Source: Cryptococcus deneoformans JEC21 (lineage: Eukaryota; Basidiomycota; Tremellomycetes; Tremellales; Cryptococcaceae). From it: 64,000 bases of DNA. The stretch lies in NCBI RefSeq assembly GCF_000091045.1, contig NC_006683.1, positions 552,061 through 616,060 on the forward strand. Reading direction: 5' to 3'. This document shows, piece by piece, positions 44,056 to 55,547 of the stretch (within the stretch, counting starts at the first letter, position 1; each line of letters opens with the position of its first letter). Both the position numbers and the translations under genes were made by a program. The notes beneath the pieces were generated by a model. It ran no database searches and was not told the DNA's origin. It saw only the letters and a program-made list of their open reading frames with translations.

Positions 44056-47000
44056 ATATGCTCTTGTCTGCCAAAGTCGAAGAAGGTAGCCGGGAACAAG
44101 AGCGTACTATCAAACCGGCCAATACAGACTCCTGCGAATATCTCCAAACTCTCGAAGATAATAACAAAAACAACAAAAACCAACTCACAATCGACTTTCT
44201 CTTTCACAACAATGTTTATCAAGCTTTAATCGATTCCGGTGCCTCTACAAACTTCATCGACAAAAGATTCGTCCAGACCTTTAACATCAAAACCACGAAA
44301 ATAGAAGATTCGATCCCATTATACCTATTCAACGCTGCGGGTCAGCGAACTATAATTGAAGAAGAAGCCAACATCCTGGTCAACTTCCAGAAACCATTCG
44401 GACACACCTTACTCCAACTCCTCATAACCGACATCGGCTCCTACCCCATCGTCCTAGGTATAACCTGGTTACAAGAGCACAATCCGTCCATCAGCTGGGA
44501 AACACTTTCCATACACCCACCTGTATCACAGACGACGAGTGCCAACTTAGCCATGGTCATCACCAATGACAAACCCCCAAAAGAAAACACCGATGCCGAA
44601 ATAGTACCTAAAGAATACCATCAATATCTAGACGTATTCGACAAGAAAAGCGCCGATACACTCCCAGAACATAGGTCTTTCGACCACCATATCCCTCTCG
44701 AAGAAGGAAAGAACCCACCTTTTGGTCCCATATACAATCTCTCCGAAACAGAACTTGAAGCTCTCCGCGAATACCTTGATGAGAATCTTAAGAAAGGTTT
44801 TATCCGACCGTCCGAATCACCAGCCGGAGCACCCATACTCTTTGTCAAAAAGAAAGACGGATCGCTTAGGATGTGTGTCGATTACCGGGGAATCAACAAG
44901 ATCACCATCAAGAATCGCTATCCTCTACCATTGATCGCCGAGCTCCTAGATCGACTCAAATCAGCCAAAGTATTCACCAAGATCGACCTGCGAGGAGCCT
45001 ACAATTTACTTCGCATTAAGGCAGGTGAAGAATGGAAAACAGCTTTCCGTACTCGCTATGGGCATTTCGAATATTTGGTAATGCCGTTTGGCCTCACCAA
45101 TGCCCCTGCATCCTTCCAACATCTCATGAACCACAATTTCCGCGACTTGCTAGACATATTTGTTATCATCTACCTCGACGACATCCTCATCTACAGCCCA
45201 GACTTGGAGACTCACCAGTCACACGTCATACAAGTCCTAGATCGCCTCCGCCAAACCCAATTATATGCCAAAGCTTCAAAGTGCGAGTTCCATCAAACCT
45301 CAGTAGAGTTCCTAGGTTTCGTTGTCAGCGATCAAGGTCTATCAATGGACACCAAGAAAGTAAAGTCTATCACGGAATGGCCGACACCTCGCAATCTCCG
45401 TGATACCCAATCCTTCCTTGGGTTCTGTAACTTCTACCGAAGGTTCATCAAGAACTACTCTAGTATCGCCAAACCTCTTATCGACTTGACAAAGAAGGAC
45501 TTACCCTTTGTATGGGAAGAACCTCAACGAACATCTTTCGAAGCACTCAAAAAGAGTTTCACCTCTGTTGATCTCCTACATCATTACGATCTGACCAAGC
45601 AACTCATCCTTGAAACCGACGCCTCCGACTATGCCATCGCAGGTATCTTATCACATGAAATCGACAAGAAACTCGAACCAGTTGCTTTCTTCTCTCACAA
45701 AATGTTGCCTGCCGAGTTAAACTATCCTATTCACGACAAAGAAATGTTAGCAATTGTTTCAGCATTCAAAGAATGGCGACATTACTTCGAAGGTGCTAGA
45801 GAAACCATTCGTGTCTACACCGACCACAGAAGCCTGGAGTACTTTATGACTACCAAGCAACTCAATCGACGACAGGCGCGATGGTCTGAATTCCTAGCCG
45901 ACTTTGACTTCAATATCATCTACTGACCAGGCGTACAAGGCACAAAGCCTGACGCACTCACCCGAAGACATGATTATCATCCACTCGAGAAAGGCTCCAG
46001 CCTTACTACTGCTGCCAATCCTCAGAATTTCCAGACTCTCCTTCGCCCTGGACAGTACTTGGGTACTGCCACAACCGGACTCGATCGGTTGGAAATATCT
46101 TCGCCCATCAAGTCGTTGTTGAAAACCGGTCTAGAAACCGATGAATCAGCAAAACCATTCTTGGACAAAGCCAACCATCCCTCCGAAGCTCACCCATATA
46201 CTCGAGACGATGAAGGACTCCTCAGATATGACGAATCTGTAAGTGCAGAGCCCTTACCACCATTCATTCTCACCATATGGTAGGATTTATTCCTATGCAT
46301 TGGTCGATGTTGGTAGGTGAGATTTGATGCCGAAACGCATTTTCGGACTTCGCCGAAACGCGGCATCGAGCTCTGTCCGGCCTTTTCCTATGCATGATAT
46401 TTTATTCTCATGCATAGGACCGGCAATTGCTGCCGAAACGCGGCGGCGGACTTCGCCGGATTTCTGCCCCTTTTTTCGATGGACTTCTGTTTGTTTCTGC
46501 ATACATCCATACATACATATATATATAGATCTCATACATAGTTATAGTTTTCTCTTTCTCCAAGCGAAACTCATGCATATCAACCATTGCTAGTTTCGCA
46601 TCCAGTAGACCACTATAACTATAAACAAACACCGAACGCTTCCTCGAACGCATCCGAACGCCCTCTAGACCTATACCACGAACGCCCATTCTTTCCGAAC
46701 GCCCACCGAACGCAGTGAGGCACACCCCAGTGCCTACAGAATCATTCTATGTCCCAGCCAATAACGAGCTACGCACCCTCGTCACGAAAGAATGCCATGA
46801 TGCACTCACTAGTGGGCATCCCGGACGACGCAAGACTATCCAACTCATCCGACGCCATTACTGGTGGCCAGGCCTAAAAGGCTTCGTCAATCACTACATT
46901 GATTCCTGCGATCTTTGTTGCAGAACTAAGACAAGACGTCATCAGCCCTATGGCGAACTCAAGTCTCTACCCATTCCCCCATATCCCTGGTCATCTGTAT

Positions 47001-48040
47001 CGATGGACCTCATTGAACAACTTCCCCCATCACACGGCTACAACACCATCCTTGTGATCGTAGACCGACTCACCAAGATGGCTCTCTTTATCCCCACAAC
47101 GACTAGCCTCAACACCGAGGAACTCGCCCAATTATATGTCACCCACGTCTTCTCCAAGCACGGGATTCCGACCAGTATTGTATCAGATCGTGGATCTGAA
47201 TTCACATCCCGCTTTTGGCGAGCATTCACACAACTCCTACACATCGAGTTAGAACTCAGTACAGCTTTTCACCCAGAAACAGATGGACAAACCGAATGAG
47301 TGAACCAGGTCTTAGAACAATATCTGCGCCTTTATACCGATTATAAGCAAAAGGAATGGGCACCGCTACTCCCAGTTGCGGAATTCACTTACAACAATAC
47401 GCCCCATTCGTCCACTACCATGTCCCCCTTCTTTGCCAACAAAGGGTACCATCCCAGGGCATCGTTTACCCCCGATGACAACGTTCCTATTTTCAGCCCA
47501 CCTGCCAGAGCCTCCATCACCGACTTGAGCAAGCTCCACGAACACCTCAAGATAGAAATGTCCAAAGCACAAGAGAGTGCAGCACTACAGTTTGATAAGC
47601 ACCGTGCCCCACTTCCCGAATATACTATCGGCGACAAAGTCTGGCTATCTGCCCGTAACATCAAAACGAAACGACCCACCAAGAAATTAGATCACCGTTA
47701 TCTCGGTCCCTACACCATTATCGCGCGCGTTTCTTCCCACGCGTATCGCCTTGAGTTGCCGAAATCAATGCGTATCCACGACGTCTTCCACGTCCAATTG
47801 CTTGAGAAATATATTGAGAATGAGATCCCAGGGCGAACACAAGTCGCACCATCACCTATCGAAGTCGAAGGTGACCTAGAATACGAAGTCGAGTGCATCC
47901 TCGATCATCGATTTTACCGAAAACGCCGCCAATTCCTTATCAAGTGGCTCGGCTACAGTGCCGAACACAACAGTTGGGAACCCGAAACCGCTCTAGAAAA
48001 TGCTTCAGAGATTGTTGATCAGTATAAGTCAACACACTGA
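43971..48040 (+). pseudogene. RT-B pol (protease, RT, RNase H, integrase, chromodomain), interrupted
   Basis: From the left: protease (ALIDSGASTNFID), RT (GAPILFVKKKDGSLRMCVDYR; IIYLDDILIYS), RNase H (LETDASDYAIAGIL; YTDHRSLEYF), then after the solo LTR at 46238-46738 the integrase zinc finger (ECHDALTSGHPG; CDLCCRTK), the DDE core (SMDLIEQLP; VSDRGSEF; the Glu of TDGQTE) and a GPY-like part (RYLGPYTII). The C-terminal chromodomain (VECILDHRF; FLIKWLGYSAEHNSWEPE) keeps Tyr, Trp and Tyr of the methyl-lysine cage. Breaks: TGA at 45924 and 47297, each where the family has Arg, and the solo LTR. Chromodomains of this kind steer integration to H3K9-methylated chromatin. Confidence 0.9.
46238..46738 (+). 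repeat. Solo LTR of RT-E inside RT-B pol
   Basis: TGTAAGTGCAGAGCC to GTGCCTACA (501 bp), flanked by a perfect 5-bp duplication GAATC (46233-46237 and 46739-46743). It is the reverse of the RT-E LTR at 59305-59802. It contains a perfect inverted repeat, CCTATGCATGA/TCATGCATAGG, near 46388-46419 and repeated GCCGAAACGCGGC blocks. Confidence 0.93.
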
Positions 48041-48315
48041 TTATAGGAAACCAAGTTCATAGTAACAGTCATTTTATTTTCGTAGTTATTAAAATTATGG
48101 TCAAAAGAAAAGAGAAAGAAAGAAAATTCTACAGACAGATCAAAGTTGAACCAGACCGAAAAAACGAGAAGCCATCTAAGAGTTAGTATTAGTACAATAT
48201 ATCTACAGTAGTTTATAGATCTTGTTTTCGTTTTGAGTCAGAAGAAGAAAGGCGAACCAATGGAAAACACACCTAGATTAAGAGAAGAATGGAAAACAGT
48301 ACCATCACACGGGTC

Positions 48316-49418
48316 CTACTCCTCGTCCTCGGACAAGTCCTCCCTGTCATCACGCTTCCTCTTGCGCGACATACCCAATGCCACCAGCAACTCCTCCCGA
48401 AACCTCCCCCTCATCTCTTGCCTTCGGACTTCCAGCACCTCCTCCTCCATGAGGTAGGCAATGATTGCCTGCTGGACTCCCTCAAATGCGGTAGACGTGT
48501 TGGTTTCGCTACATTCACACATTAGCACGTGAATCTCCATGTCTTACAAACAAGCCACTGCGCCATTCACCTCGCGCTTGAGATAGACGACGAAACCTCC
48601 CAATCTCTTGCCTACCCTGCCCATCAGCTTGTACATTTTCAACCCCCGACCTACCACTCACAACATCCGAACCCCTACCCCCGCTGGCATTGTGCGAGCA
48701 CCGCACACCCTTCACCGTGCACCGTCCACAAGTCGAGAATAATGAGAGGGCCCGACATTCAGCACCCACCCCATGACATTGGTCACAAGGCGAAACCACT
48801 GGTGCCCTCTGGCGCTCCTCAACCCTACGCATCCTCTGCTCCCTGCGCAGTGCCTCCTTACGCCATTAGCTCTTCAATCGGGTCGCACACAAGACAAAGC
48901 ATTTCTCCTCACCTGGTGCCGCTGCTCATATCCCTCATCCACTGCCTCCTCCCTCTCCTCAACCACTTCAGACGAGACAGTTCCCTCCACATGAGCACCA
49001 AAGAATAGTTCAGCACCCTGCAAACGTGGCACTCGCGGATCCACAGGTCGAGAAAGTGAAGTCGAGTGAATATTATCACCCGCTGCCTCCATTGGTACTC
49101 CACTATCATGCATCGCTGGGACCCATCCCATTGATGGGAAGGCGAAATCCTATTCAAACACTCGGCATTAGCACCTTACAAACACGTTGTCAACATTAGC
49201 ACACGTACTTGATCAAAGAAAACCCCGCGGGAGTTGTCAGAACTACTCGGCGACACAGCAGAAGCGGCAACCACCGATACGCCATTATCCGTTATTACAT
49301 CAGCGGTATTATCACCAACCGACACATTCTCTGCGCAGAACTGTCGAATAATGCCATATGGGTCATCGAGACACCAACTGTTACTCATCAGGCTAGGTTG
49401 AAACGTGGATCCAGGCAT
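48316..49418 (-). CDS. Antisense four-exon Cys-rich gene inside RT-B
   Basis: Minus-strand exons 49418-49209, 49149-48913, 48856-48552 and 48508-48316 give 945 nt, 314 residues. Introns 1 and 2 (59 and 56 bp) have good donors (GTACGT, GTGAGG), GCTAAT branch-like sites and AG ends. Intron 3 (43 bp) needs a weaker GTTTGT donor. A GTAAGA donor 4 nt later would instead end the protein after RNQHVYRI. Exon 3 encodes a cysteine cluster, CDQCHGVGAEC followed by CGRCTVKGVRC, like a short zinc-binding domain. Exon 4 has VQQAIIAYLMEEEVLEVRR, then a basic SRKRKR and acidic DLSEDEE end, as in a nuclear protein. I do not recognise the family. The gene lies between pol and the 3' LTR and opposes RT-B transcription. 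Confidence 0.65.
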
Positions 49419-49884
49419 GAAGGAAAGATCAAAGATAAATAGGCAGACGAGATTTTTTTTGGAGGATAGAGAAACTTCGGTGATCTTGCACCAAATCCCA
49501 ATCCTTTTATACCTCGAAAATCCTCCTCCCCGTCTCCCCCTTAACAGCCAATCTTCCAGAGGACCCACAGCGCATATCCCCAACCCAAAAAAGGGATCTT
49601 ACCTTCACATATGACCAATACCACATGTTCTTGGCGATACCACACGTTCTTTGCGATCACAGACACCCCACTATTTGGAACTCAATCCTCCGTTCTGTTT
49701 TTTGCCAACTGTTCATAGATTCCTAACTCCCCAATCAATCTTATTTTTTATTCTAGATAGATCAAAGCATAGCCACATTTTTCACGACCAGTTCATAGAA
49801 ATTTATTCCATAGCTCCAGCAAATTTTAGTTACAAAGTACACAACAGAACAAGCCACAGACGGCACGACGGAGCGACCGTCTTT

Positions 49885-49899
49885 GAAGGGGGGGGCGAC
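49885..49899 (+). other. RT-B polypurine tract
   Basis: GAAGGGGGGGGCGAC directly before the 3' LTR. Confidence 0.8.
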
Positions 49900-50432
49900 T
49901 GTCACGAGCCTGCACAAAGAAGAAGAGATAAGATATCATAGGAGGGAGTTACGTAATAGGAAGGCAAGATCCAATTCAGATAAAAAGGTCCAGCTGGACC
50001 TCCAGTTGGACCTCCGAGAAAAGAACTGGACCTCCAGCTGGACCTCCAGTTGGACCTCCGAGAAAAGAACTGGACCTCCAGCTGGACCTCAAAGGATATA
50101 AATAGATTTCTGTAGAAGTATATAAAGGGGAGCTCTGTCCTCGATCTTGATCTTCTTCCCCTCGAAGATCAATATTTCATAAGTTACTTTGCGAAAGGTC
50201 CTCGAGCTCCCAGTGCTCACTCTCGTCTTACCTTGCACCACCTTCGACATAAACTTACTCCACTAGTATATAAGCTTGCCTGATCTTCCCAAGCGAATAT
50301 ACCTCCGCCCTATACCATACGCCAACAGACAAGTGTCAAGAGGTATATCATACATATATCTCATTGCTTAGTTAAACTACGGCTTTCTATCTCGTCTCCA
50401 AGGCCGGACCTTGTTGGGGACGAGTCATAACA
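49900..50432 (+). repeat. RT-B 3' LTR, complete
   Basis: TGTCACGAGCCTGCAC to GAGTCATAACA, 533 bp. It has about nine near-repeats of CTGGACCTCCAG, two of them interrupted by CGAGAAAAGAA (49990-50090). The TATA box is near 50119, followed by the TTGATCTTC/GAAGATCAA hairpin. Confidence 0.95.
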
Positions 50433-53400
50433 ATTGGCATGGAACTTGGTGTAACTGCCAGAGGGAGAGTCTGGAAGATCCAAGGTATACACTGAGCAGT
50501 CGGAGTGAGCAGCCAGTACCTTGTAAGGACCTTGGAAACGTGGGAAGAACTTAGCAGCACGGAAATCCCCATCACCAGACTTGAACTCTTTGAGTCTATT
50601 GCGAGTATCCAACCAGACCCAATCTCCAACATTGTAAATGATCTCCGACCGACGGTGGCGGTTAGCTTGGATAGCCATGCGATGCTTAGCCAAGACCAGG
50701 TTGTCCTGAGCGTCGGCCAGGAAGAGATCTTGTTGAGCAGCAGCGGCGGTCCAGTCAGCACGAGTAGGGACGGACTCGCAAGTGAAGGGTGGCGGGCGGG
50801 CGATGCCAGGAAGCGTGCGGAGGCGGCGGCCAAAGACAAGCTGAATGGGAGAGTACCCTGTAGAGCGACGGACAGTATTGTTCATAGCCTGAGAAATACG
50901 AGGAAGGAACTTAGCCCATGAAGTGCCCTGTCTGTTAACCCAACTCCGCAACAATTGTCCTACTGTCTTGTTTGATCTCTCTGAAGTCCCATCAGTTTGT
51001 GGATGAAAAGCAGTCGACATCTTCAACCGGACACCCTGTTCATCCCAAAGGGTTGTCCAAAAGCGAGAGGTGAAGAGAGCGTCACGATCCGAGGTGATGG
51101 AGAGCGGTAAGCCATAGCGAGAAACCCAACAGTTCCAGAAGAGAAGGGCGAGGTCGCGAGCGTTGAGGGTGGTGGAGCATGGGACGAGTTCGATGAAGCC
51201 AGTTAACCGGTCGGTGATGGTGAGGAGATAGTCGTGGCCGCCAGCGCTGGGTAGAGGACCAACAAAATCCATAGCGATATCGTCGAATTTGTCGCGAGGG
51301 ACCGGCAGCGGATGCAAGGGACCGACAGGTTTTTTGGTGGATGCATTTGCCTGTTGACATGAGTGACAAGCACGGACGAACTCACGGACATCTCCAACCA
51401 AGCCTTCCCAGAAGTAGCCTTCACGTAATACCTCCACTGTTTTCTCTATGCCCAAGTGTGCTGCAGTGCCTTCATGTGCTTGATGCATAAGGTCCTCACG
51501 AAGAGTGTCAACGTCGGGGATGCAGAGGTGGTTATCGAGAAGGAGGAGAGTATGAGTGTCATGGGGGATGGTAGAGACGCCAGGAGCTGTGGTAGGATCA
51601 GCGAGCCAGTCCTTGAACAGATTCTCACGGTCATAACCCTGGGCAATGGTACGAATAATCTCCGGTGCTAATGTGGGAGCGAAGGTGACCACGGGGGCGA
51701 GAATACAATTGTCGGTCTCGGGCAGGGCGGGATCGGTGGGCGGAAGAGTGTCGGAGCCAATGTGTCGTGAAAGATGGTCGGCTAAGACGTTATGTTCACC
51801 CTTGATATACTCTATACGAACGTCGAAGTCTTTGAGGATGTCCAGCCAGCGGATTTGTCGAGAGGACAAGTTGCGTTGACCTAAGAACCATTTGAGCGTA
51901 AAATGATCTGTGAAAGCATACACGGGAATACCATAAAGGAAAGGGCGCCAATGATCAAGAGAATGGACGATGGCCAGGAGTTCGCGCTCGTGTGTGGAGT
52001 AGTTGCGTTGTGCAGAGTTGAACGAGCGGGAGTCGTAGGCGACAGGTTGAGCGTTTTCCTTGGTAGTACCGACGCCTATCCAGGCGCCCATGCCGACTTT
52101 GGATGCATCCGTGGTGAGGAAAACCTTGAGAGTACCAGCCTTGACAGCATCATAGTCGATTGTAGTCAAGCAGGGAACAGTACTCATGGCGCGACGCAAA
52201 GCGTCAAAGGCTACCCGTTCCTTAGGCCCATAGTTCCACCTCCAACCCTGCCATGACTCTTGCAAACGGCCCTTATGCTCCTTCAAGTGCCTGTAGTAGG
52301 CTTTCTCGGCGGCGGTGTTGGGAGGGAGACATGCGTGCAAGACCGAAGCGTGAGTAGCAAGGCTGGGTATGAACTCACGGAGGTAGTTCAATAAACCAAG
52401 AAACGAGTGTAAAGCCTTGGGAGTCGTGGGGTGAGGGAACTGTTCAATGCGTGCGATTTTCGTGGGGTCGGGGAGTATCTGACCAGGACGGATGACATGG
52501 CCGAGGAAAGAGGTTTCGGTGAGGTAGAACTGTGATTTCTCACGAGAACAGCGCAAACCACTCCGACGCAGAGCTGCGAGAACACTCACACAATTTCGAC
52601 GAAGATCCTCGCTGTCCGTTCCCCAGATGATGATATCGTCCACGTACGCCTCGCAACATTCTCCAGCGAGACCTTGCAATGCTTCATTGATGCGACGTTG
52701 TTGGGCAGCAGGTGCATTCCGAATGCCCTGCGGCATGACGACCCATTCCAGCAACCCAAGCGGTGTTGTAATCGCCGTCTTGTGAATGTCGTCGTCCTTC
52801 ATCAACGTCTGAAAGAAGGCATCCTTACAGTCGAGCTTGGCGAAAAGATTGCCGCGTCGAGCAGCACGGTGCAAGATGTCCTGGATGTTTCCCATAGGAT
52901 ACATGTCGGGCACGGTCTGGTTATTGAGTGCGCGAAAGTCGCAGACGAGACGGTGTTGGCCATTGGGTTTCTTGACGAGAAAGGCAGGTGACGCCCAAGG
53001 AGAACTAGAGTAGCGTAGACGACCTGCATTCAGATGTTCAGCAATCATCTCATGGAAACGGGGCAAAAGAGTTTCAGGAACCCGGTAGGGAGCTGCATGA
53101 CTGGGCGTAGCGTTAGGTTTCAAGATGATTTCGAACCTAACACCACTCTTGGTCTTCGTAATGCTTGGGAAATCGGCTACATCACCCAGTTTGTCACAAA
53201 AAACTTCTGCAAAGTCGTTCTTGAGTTGTGCAATGATCTCGGCGTAGGAAGCAGTTTCGGCCGCACCGAGAGAGACAGAATTTGATGAAGGAATCGCCGA
53301 AAATTTGGTGGTTATCGCCGAAGGCTGAGGCGCGACAGGAGTTTGCGAAACTTTTGACTTGTGAAAAATTTTGGAGTGAGGCGTGGGAACGGTGACGTCT

Positions 53401-55046
53401 TCGTTTGGCGCGGCAGCAGTTGTCGAAACTTTTGACTTGTGAAAAATTTTGGAGTGGCGCATGGGAACGGTGACGTCAGTCCCGGCGAGAGGAGAAATTT
53501 TCGCATCATGAGAAACTGGTGGGGGACTCGTGGGAACGGCGACGTCATTGCCGGTGAGAACTTTCCCAGAGCTGCTCAAGAGACGCCGAAAAAGAGGACT
53601 TTGATCAAGTAGATGATAGCGCTTGCAGAAATTGAGACCCAAGATCCCATCATATGTACCGTTCAACTCCATGACAACTCCTTCGCCTGAATATATTGCA
53701 TGTCGAACCCTAAACGTTCCACTCGTCACATCTCTGACTACCGGCCCAGGTTTCCCACCAGCCAACCGCACAGTACGCTCCACTGCGTCCTTTCGGACTT
53801 TCCAACCTAGTCTAGCTACCACTGACGGATCAAAGAAAGATGTACCAGCGCCCGTGTCGAGGAGAAATCGGAGAGGAGGGGGAGGGGCAATCGAGGTACG
53901 TCCGTCAGCGGCAGCAGAGGCTTGAATGACTAGAGGAGGATGAAACAGTGCGTACGAGGTCTCGTCTGAGTCAATAGACGTCTCAAGCTGGAGATGGTCG
54001 TCAAGCTGACTGGTAAGTTCTTGGATGAGAACCTCGTGGTTGTCGACGTGGCGAGAGTTGACACGCGTAGGACCACGGCGGTTGGGACAGGTTTTGAAGT
54101 TGTGGCCCACCTTGCGGCAGTCATTGCATCGGTTTTCTTTGGCGAAAAGTTCGCGAATGTGTTTACTGGCAGGAGAGAGATAGTAAGGTAGGGGGTTTTG
54201 AGCTTGATAATAGTGGCTGATTGGATGAGCCAGGTGCGGTTGGGTCTGCGAGGCGACCGAGGCTTGAGGTTTGAGGCGAGCATGAGTGGGTTGATCCCGG
54301 TTCTCCAAGTACTTGACAACTGTCAGTTCTAACAGGTTGCGTACCTCGTCCAAGCTTCCATTCCTGAACTCCGGCGTCGTCATCAAACGAATGAATAATG
54401 GCTCGGGACAAGCGCCGCGGTAAAGGGTGGCCATAGAGGTGTCACTGGGATAGAGGTCAGTGCCCATCAAATTGTGTCGGTGTTGTATGGCTTGGTTATC
54501 GAAGGTTTCCCAGTCGCTAACCTGATTGAACTGTAGGCGGAGGAGGGAACGAAGTTCTTTCTGATCCCATGCGAGCGGCATCGCTGCCTTTTTGAAAGCC
54601 ACTGTCCATGCGTCCCATCCCGACTCGCCATCTGCTTCCATCATCCGACCAGTAGTCCTCACCCATGCTTTCAGCGCGGTACATTCGATAGAGTTGTTCG
54701 TCACCTCCAGGATAATGACTCGCAGTTTCTCTGTCTGGGCGTCGTCATCTTGAGGGGAAAAAAGCGAGTTAGTCCGGAGAAGCTTCTCTAGACGATCAAT
54801 GTGAAGAAGGACAGCTGGAGCATCACGAATGGGACCAGTAAAGTTCGGAATGCGGGAGGCTTTTGGGATAGTTACTTCTCGAGGTTTGTGATTCCCCTGA
54901 GTACCGAAGAGGCTTTGCTGACTGGTTAATTTCGACATGTGGAGGATAACAGCTGCCACCTGAGCATTGATGTCTCCTTCGACAGGAGATGCGTTTGCCT
55001 CCTCCGAGGGAGGAGTGTCTTTGAGCGTTTGACCCTTGGGGGGCAT
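50433..55046 (-). CDS. RT-C gag-pol, single open frame cut at its 3' end by RT-B
   Basis: About 1538 codons without a stop. From the ATG at 55046: gag, zinc knuckle near residue 306 (CNDCRKVGHNFKTC), protease near 398 (LLDTGAGTSFFDP), RT (KLDCKDAFFQTLM; AYVDDIII near 802), RNase H (TTDASKVGMGAW; FTDHFTLKWFL), integrase zinc finger near 1190 (HQAHEGTAAHLG; CHSCQQ) and DDE core (IAMDFVGPLP; ITSDRDALF; TDGTSERSNK), then the YKVLAAH region. The frame runs into the RT-B LTR after FHAN, so the last part of the tail is missing. All catalytic residues I can place are present. Gag and pol share one frame. This is the best preserved coding unit in the repeat block and implies recent mobility. Confidence 0.93.
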
Positions 55047-55113
55047 GAGGGGCGTTTGAGCGTTTGGTGAGTGGGCGTTTGGCGTTATTTTGTGTGCGTT
55101 GTTTTGAAAAAAG

Positions 55114-55547
55114 TGTAGACACTGGGTGTCTCACTGAGTGTCGTAGTAGTATAGTGTGTAGTTGACTAGCAAAACATGCACTGGTTGTAATACATGTGGA
55201 TTGAGTATTGAAGAAACTACAACAATATGCGACTACTATTTTACTAAGTACCAACTGTGTGTCAGAAAGTAAAGTTACACACATCAAATGCCACGTCATT
55301 ACTAAGTATTTCAAATGTAACATTATACACATGGAATGTTACATAATCTGGATGATTACATACACAACAAATATCGCTGAATATTCATACAGCTTATACA
55401 TGGGAATGCATGCATGTAAATGCACTGCATAAATTCCTGCATGTAAATGCGATGCATAAATTCCTGCATATGCAATATGCATAGGAGGATGCATGCACAA
55501 AGACTGCATGCATGGAGAATAAATGAGTATAGTGCTCTGCACTTACA
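55114..55547 (-). repeat. RT-C 5' LTR
   Basis: On the minus strand it runs TGTAAGTGCAGAGCAC to GTGTCTACA (434 bp), followed by C(T)6 before gag. It contains about two of the 27-bp TGCATGTAAATGC repeats. Its outer end abuts the RT-D LTR at 55548 with no spacer. Confidence 0.9.

Larger units (their letters stand above)
42207..50432 (+). mobile_element. RT-B, chromodomain Ty3/gypsy element with truncated 5' LTR
   Basis: Order: 5' LTR missing its first part (42207-42566), primer-binding site, gag, pol in a -1 frame, C-terminal chromodomain, a 1.9-kb 3' region with an antisense gene, polypurine tract, complete 3' LTR (49900-50432). It lies inside the 3' part of RT-C, whose reading frame meets the RT-B LTR at 50433. 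A solo RT-E LTR was later inserted in pol. The left truncation point joins the inverted RT-A-type integrase, so recombination has removed the original left flank. Confidence 0.9.

Noticed and set aside
48233..49008. Plus-strand frames between RT-B pol and the 3' LTR
   Set aside because: They are short, lack starts in good context and mirror the antisense exons, which have better splice and motif support.
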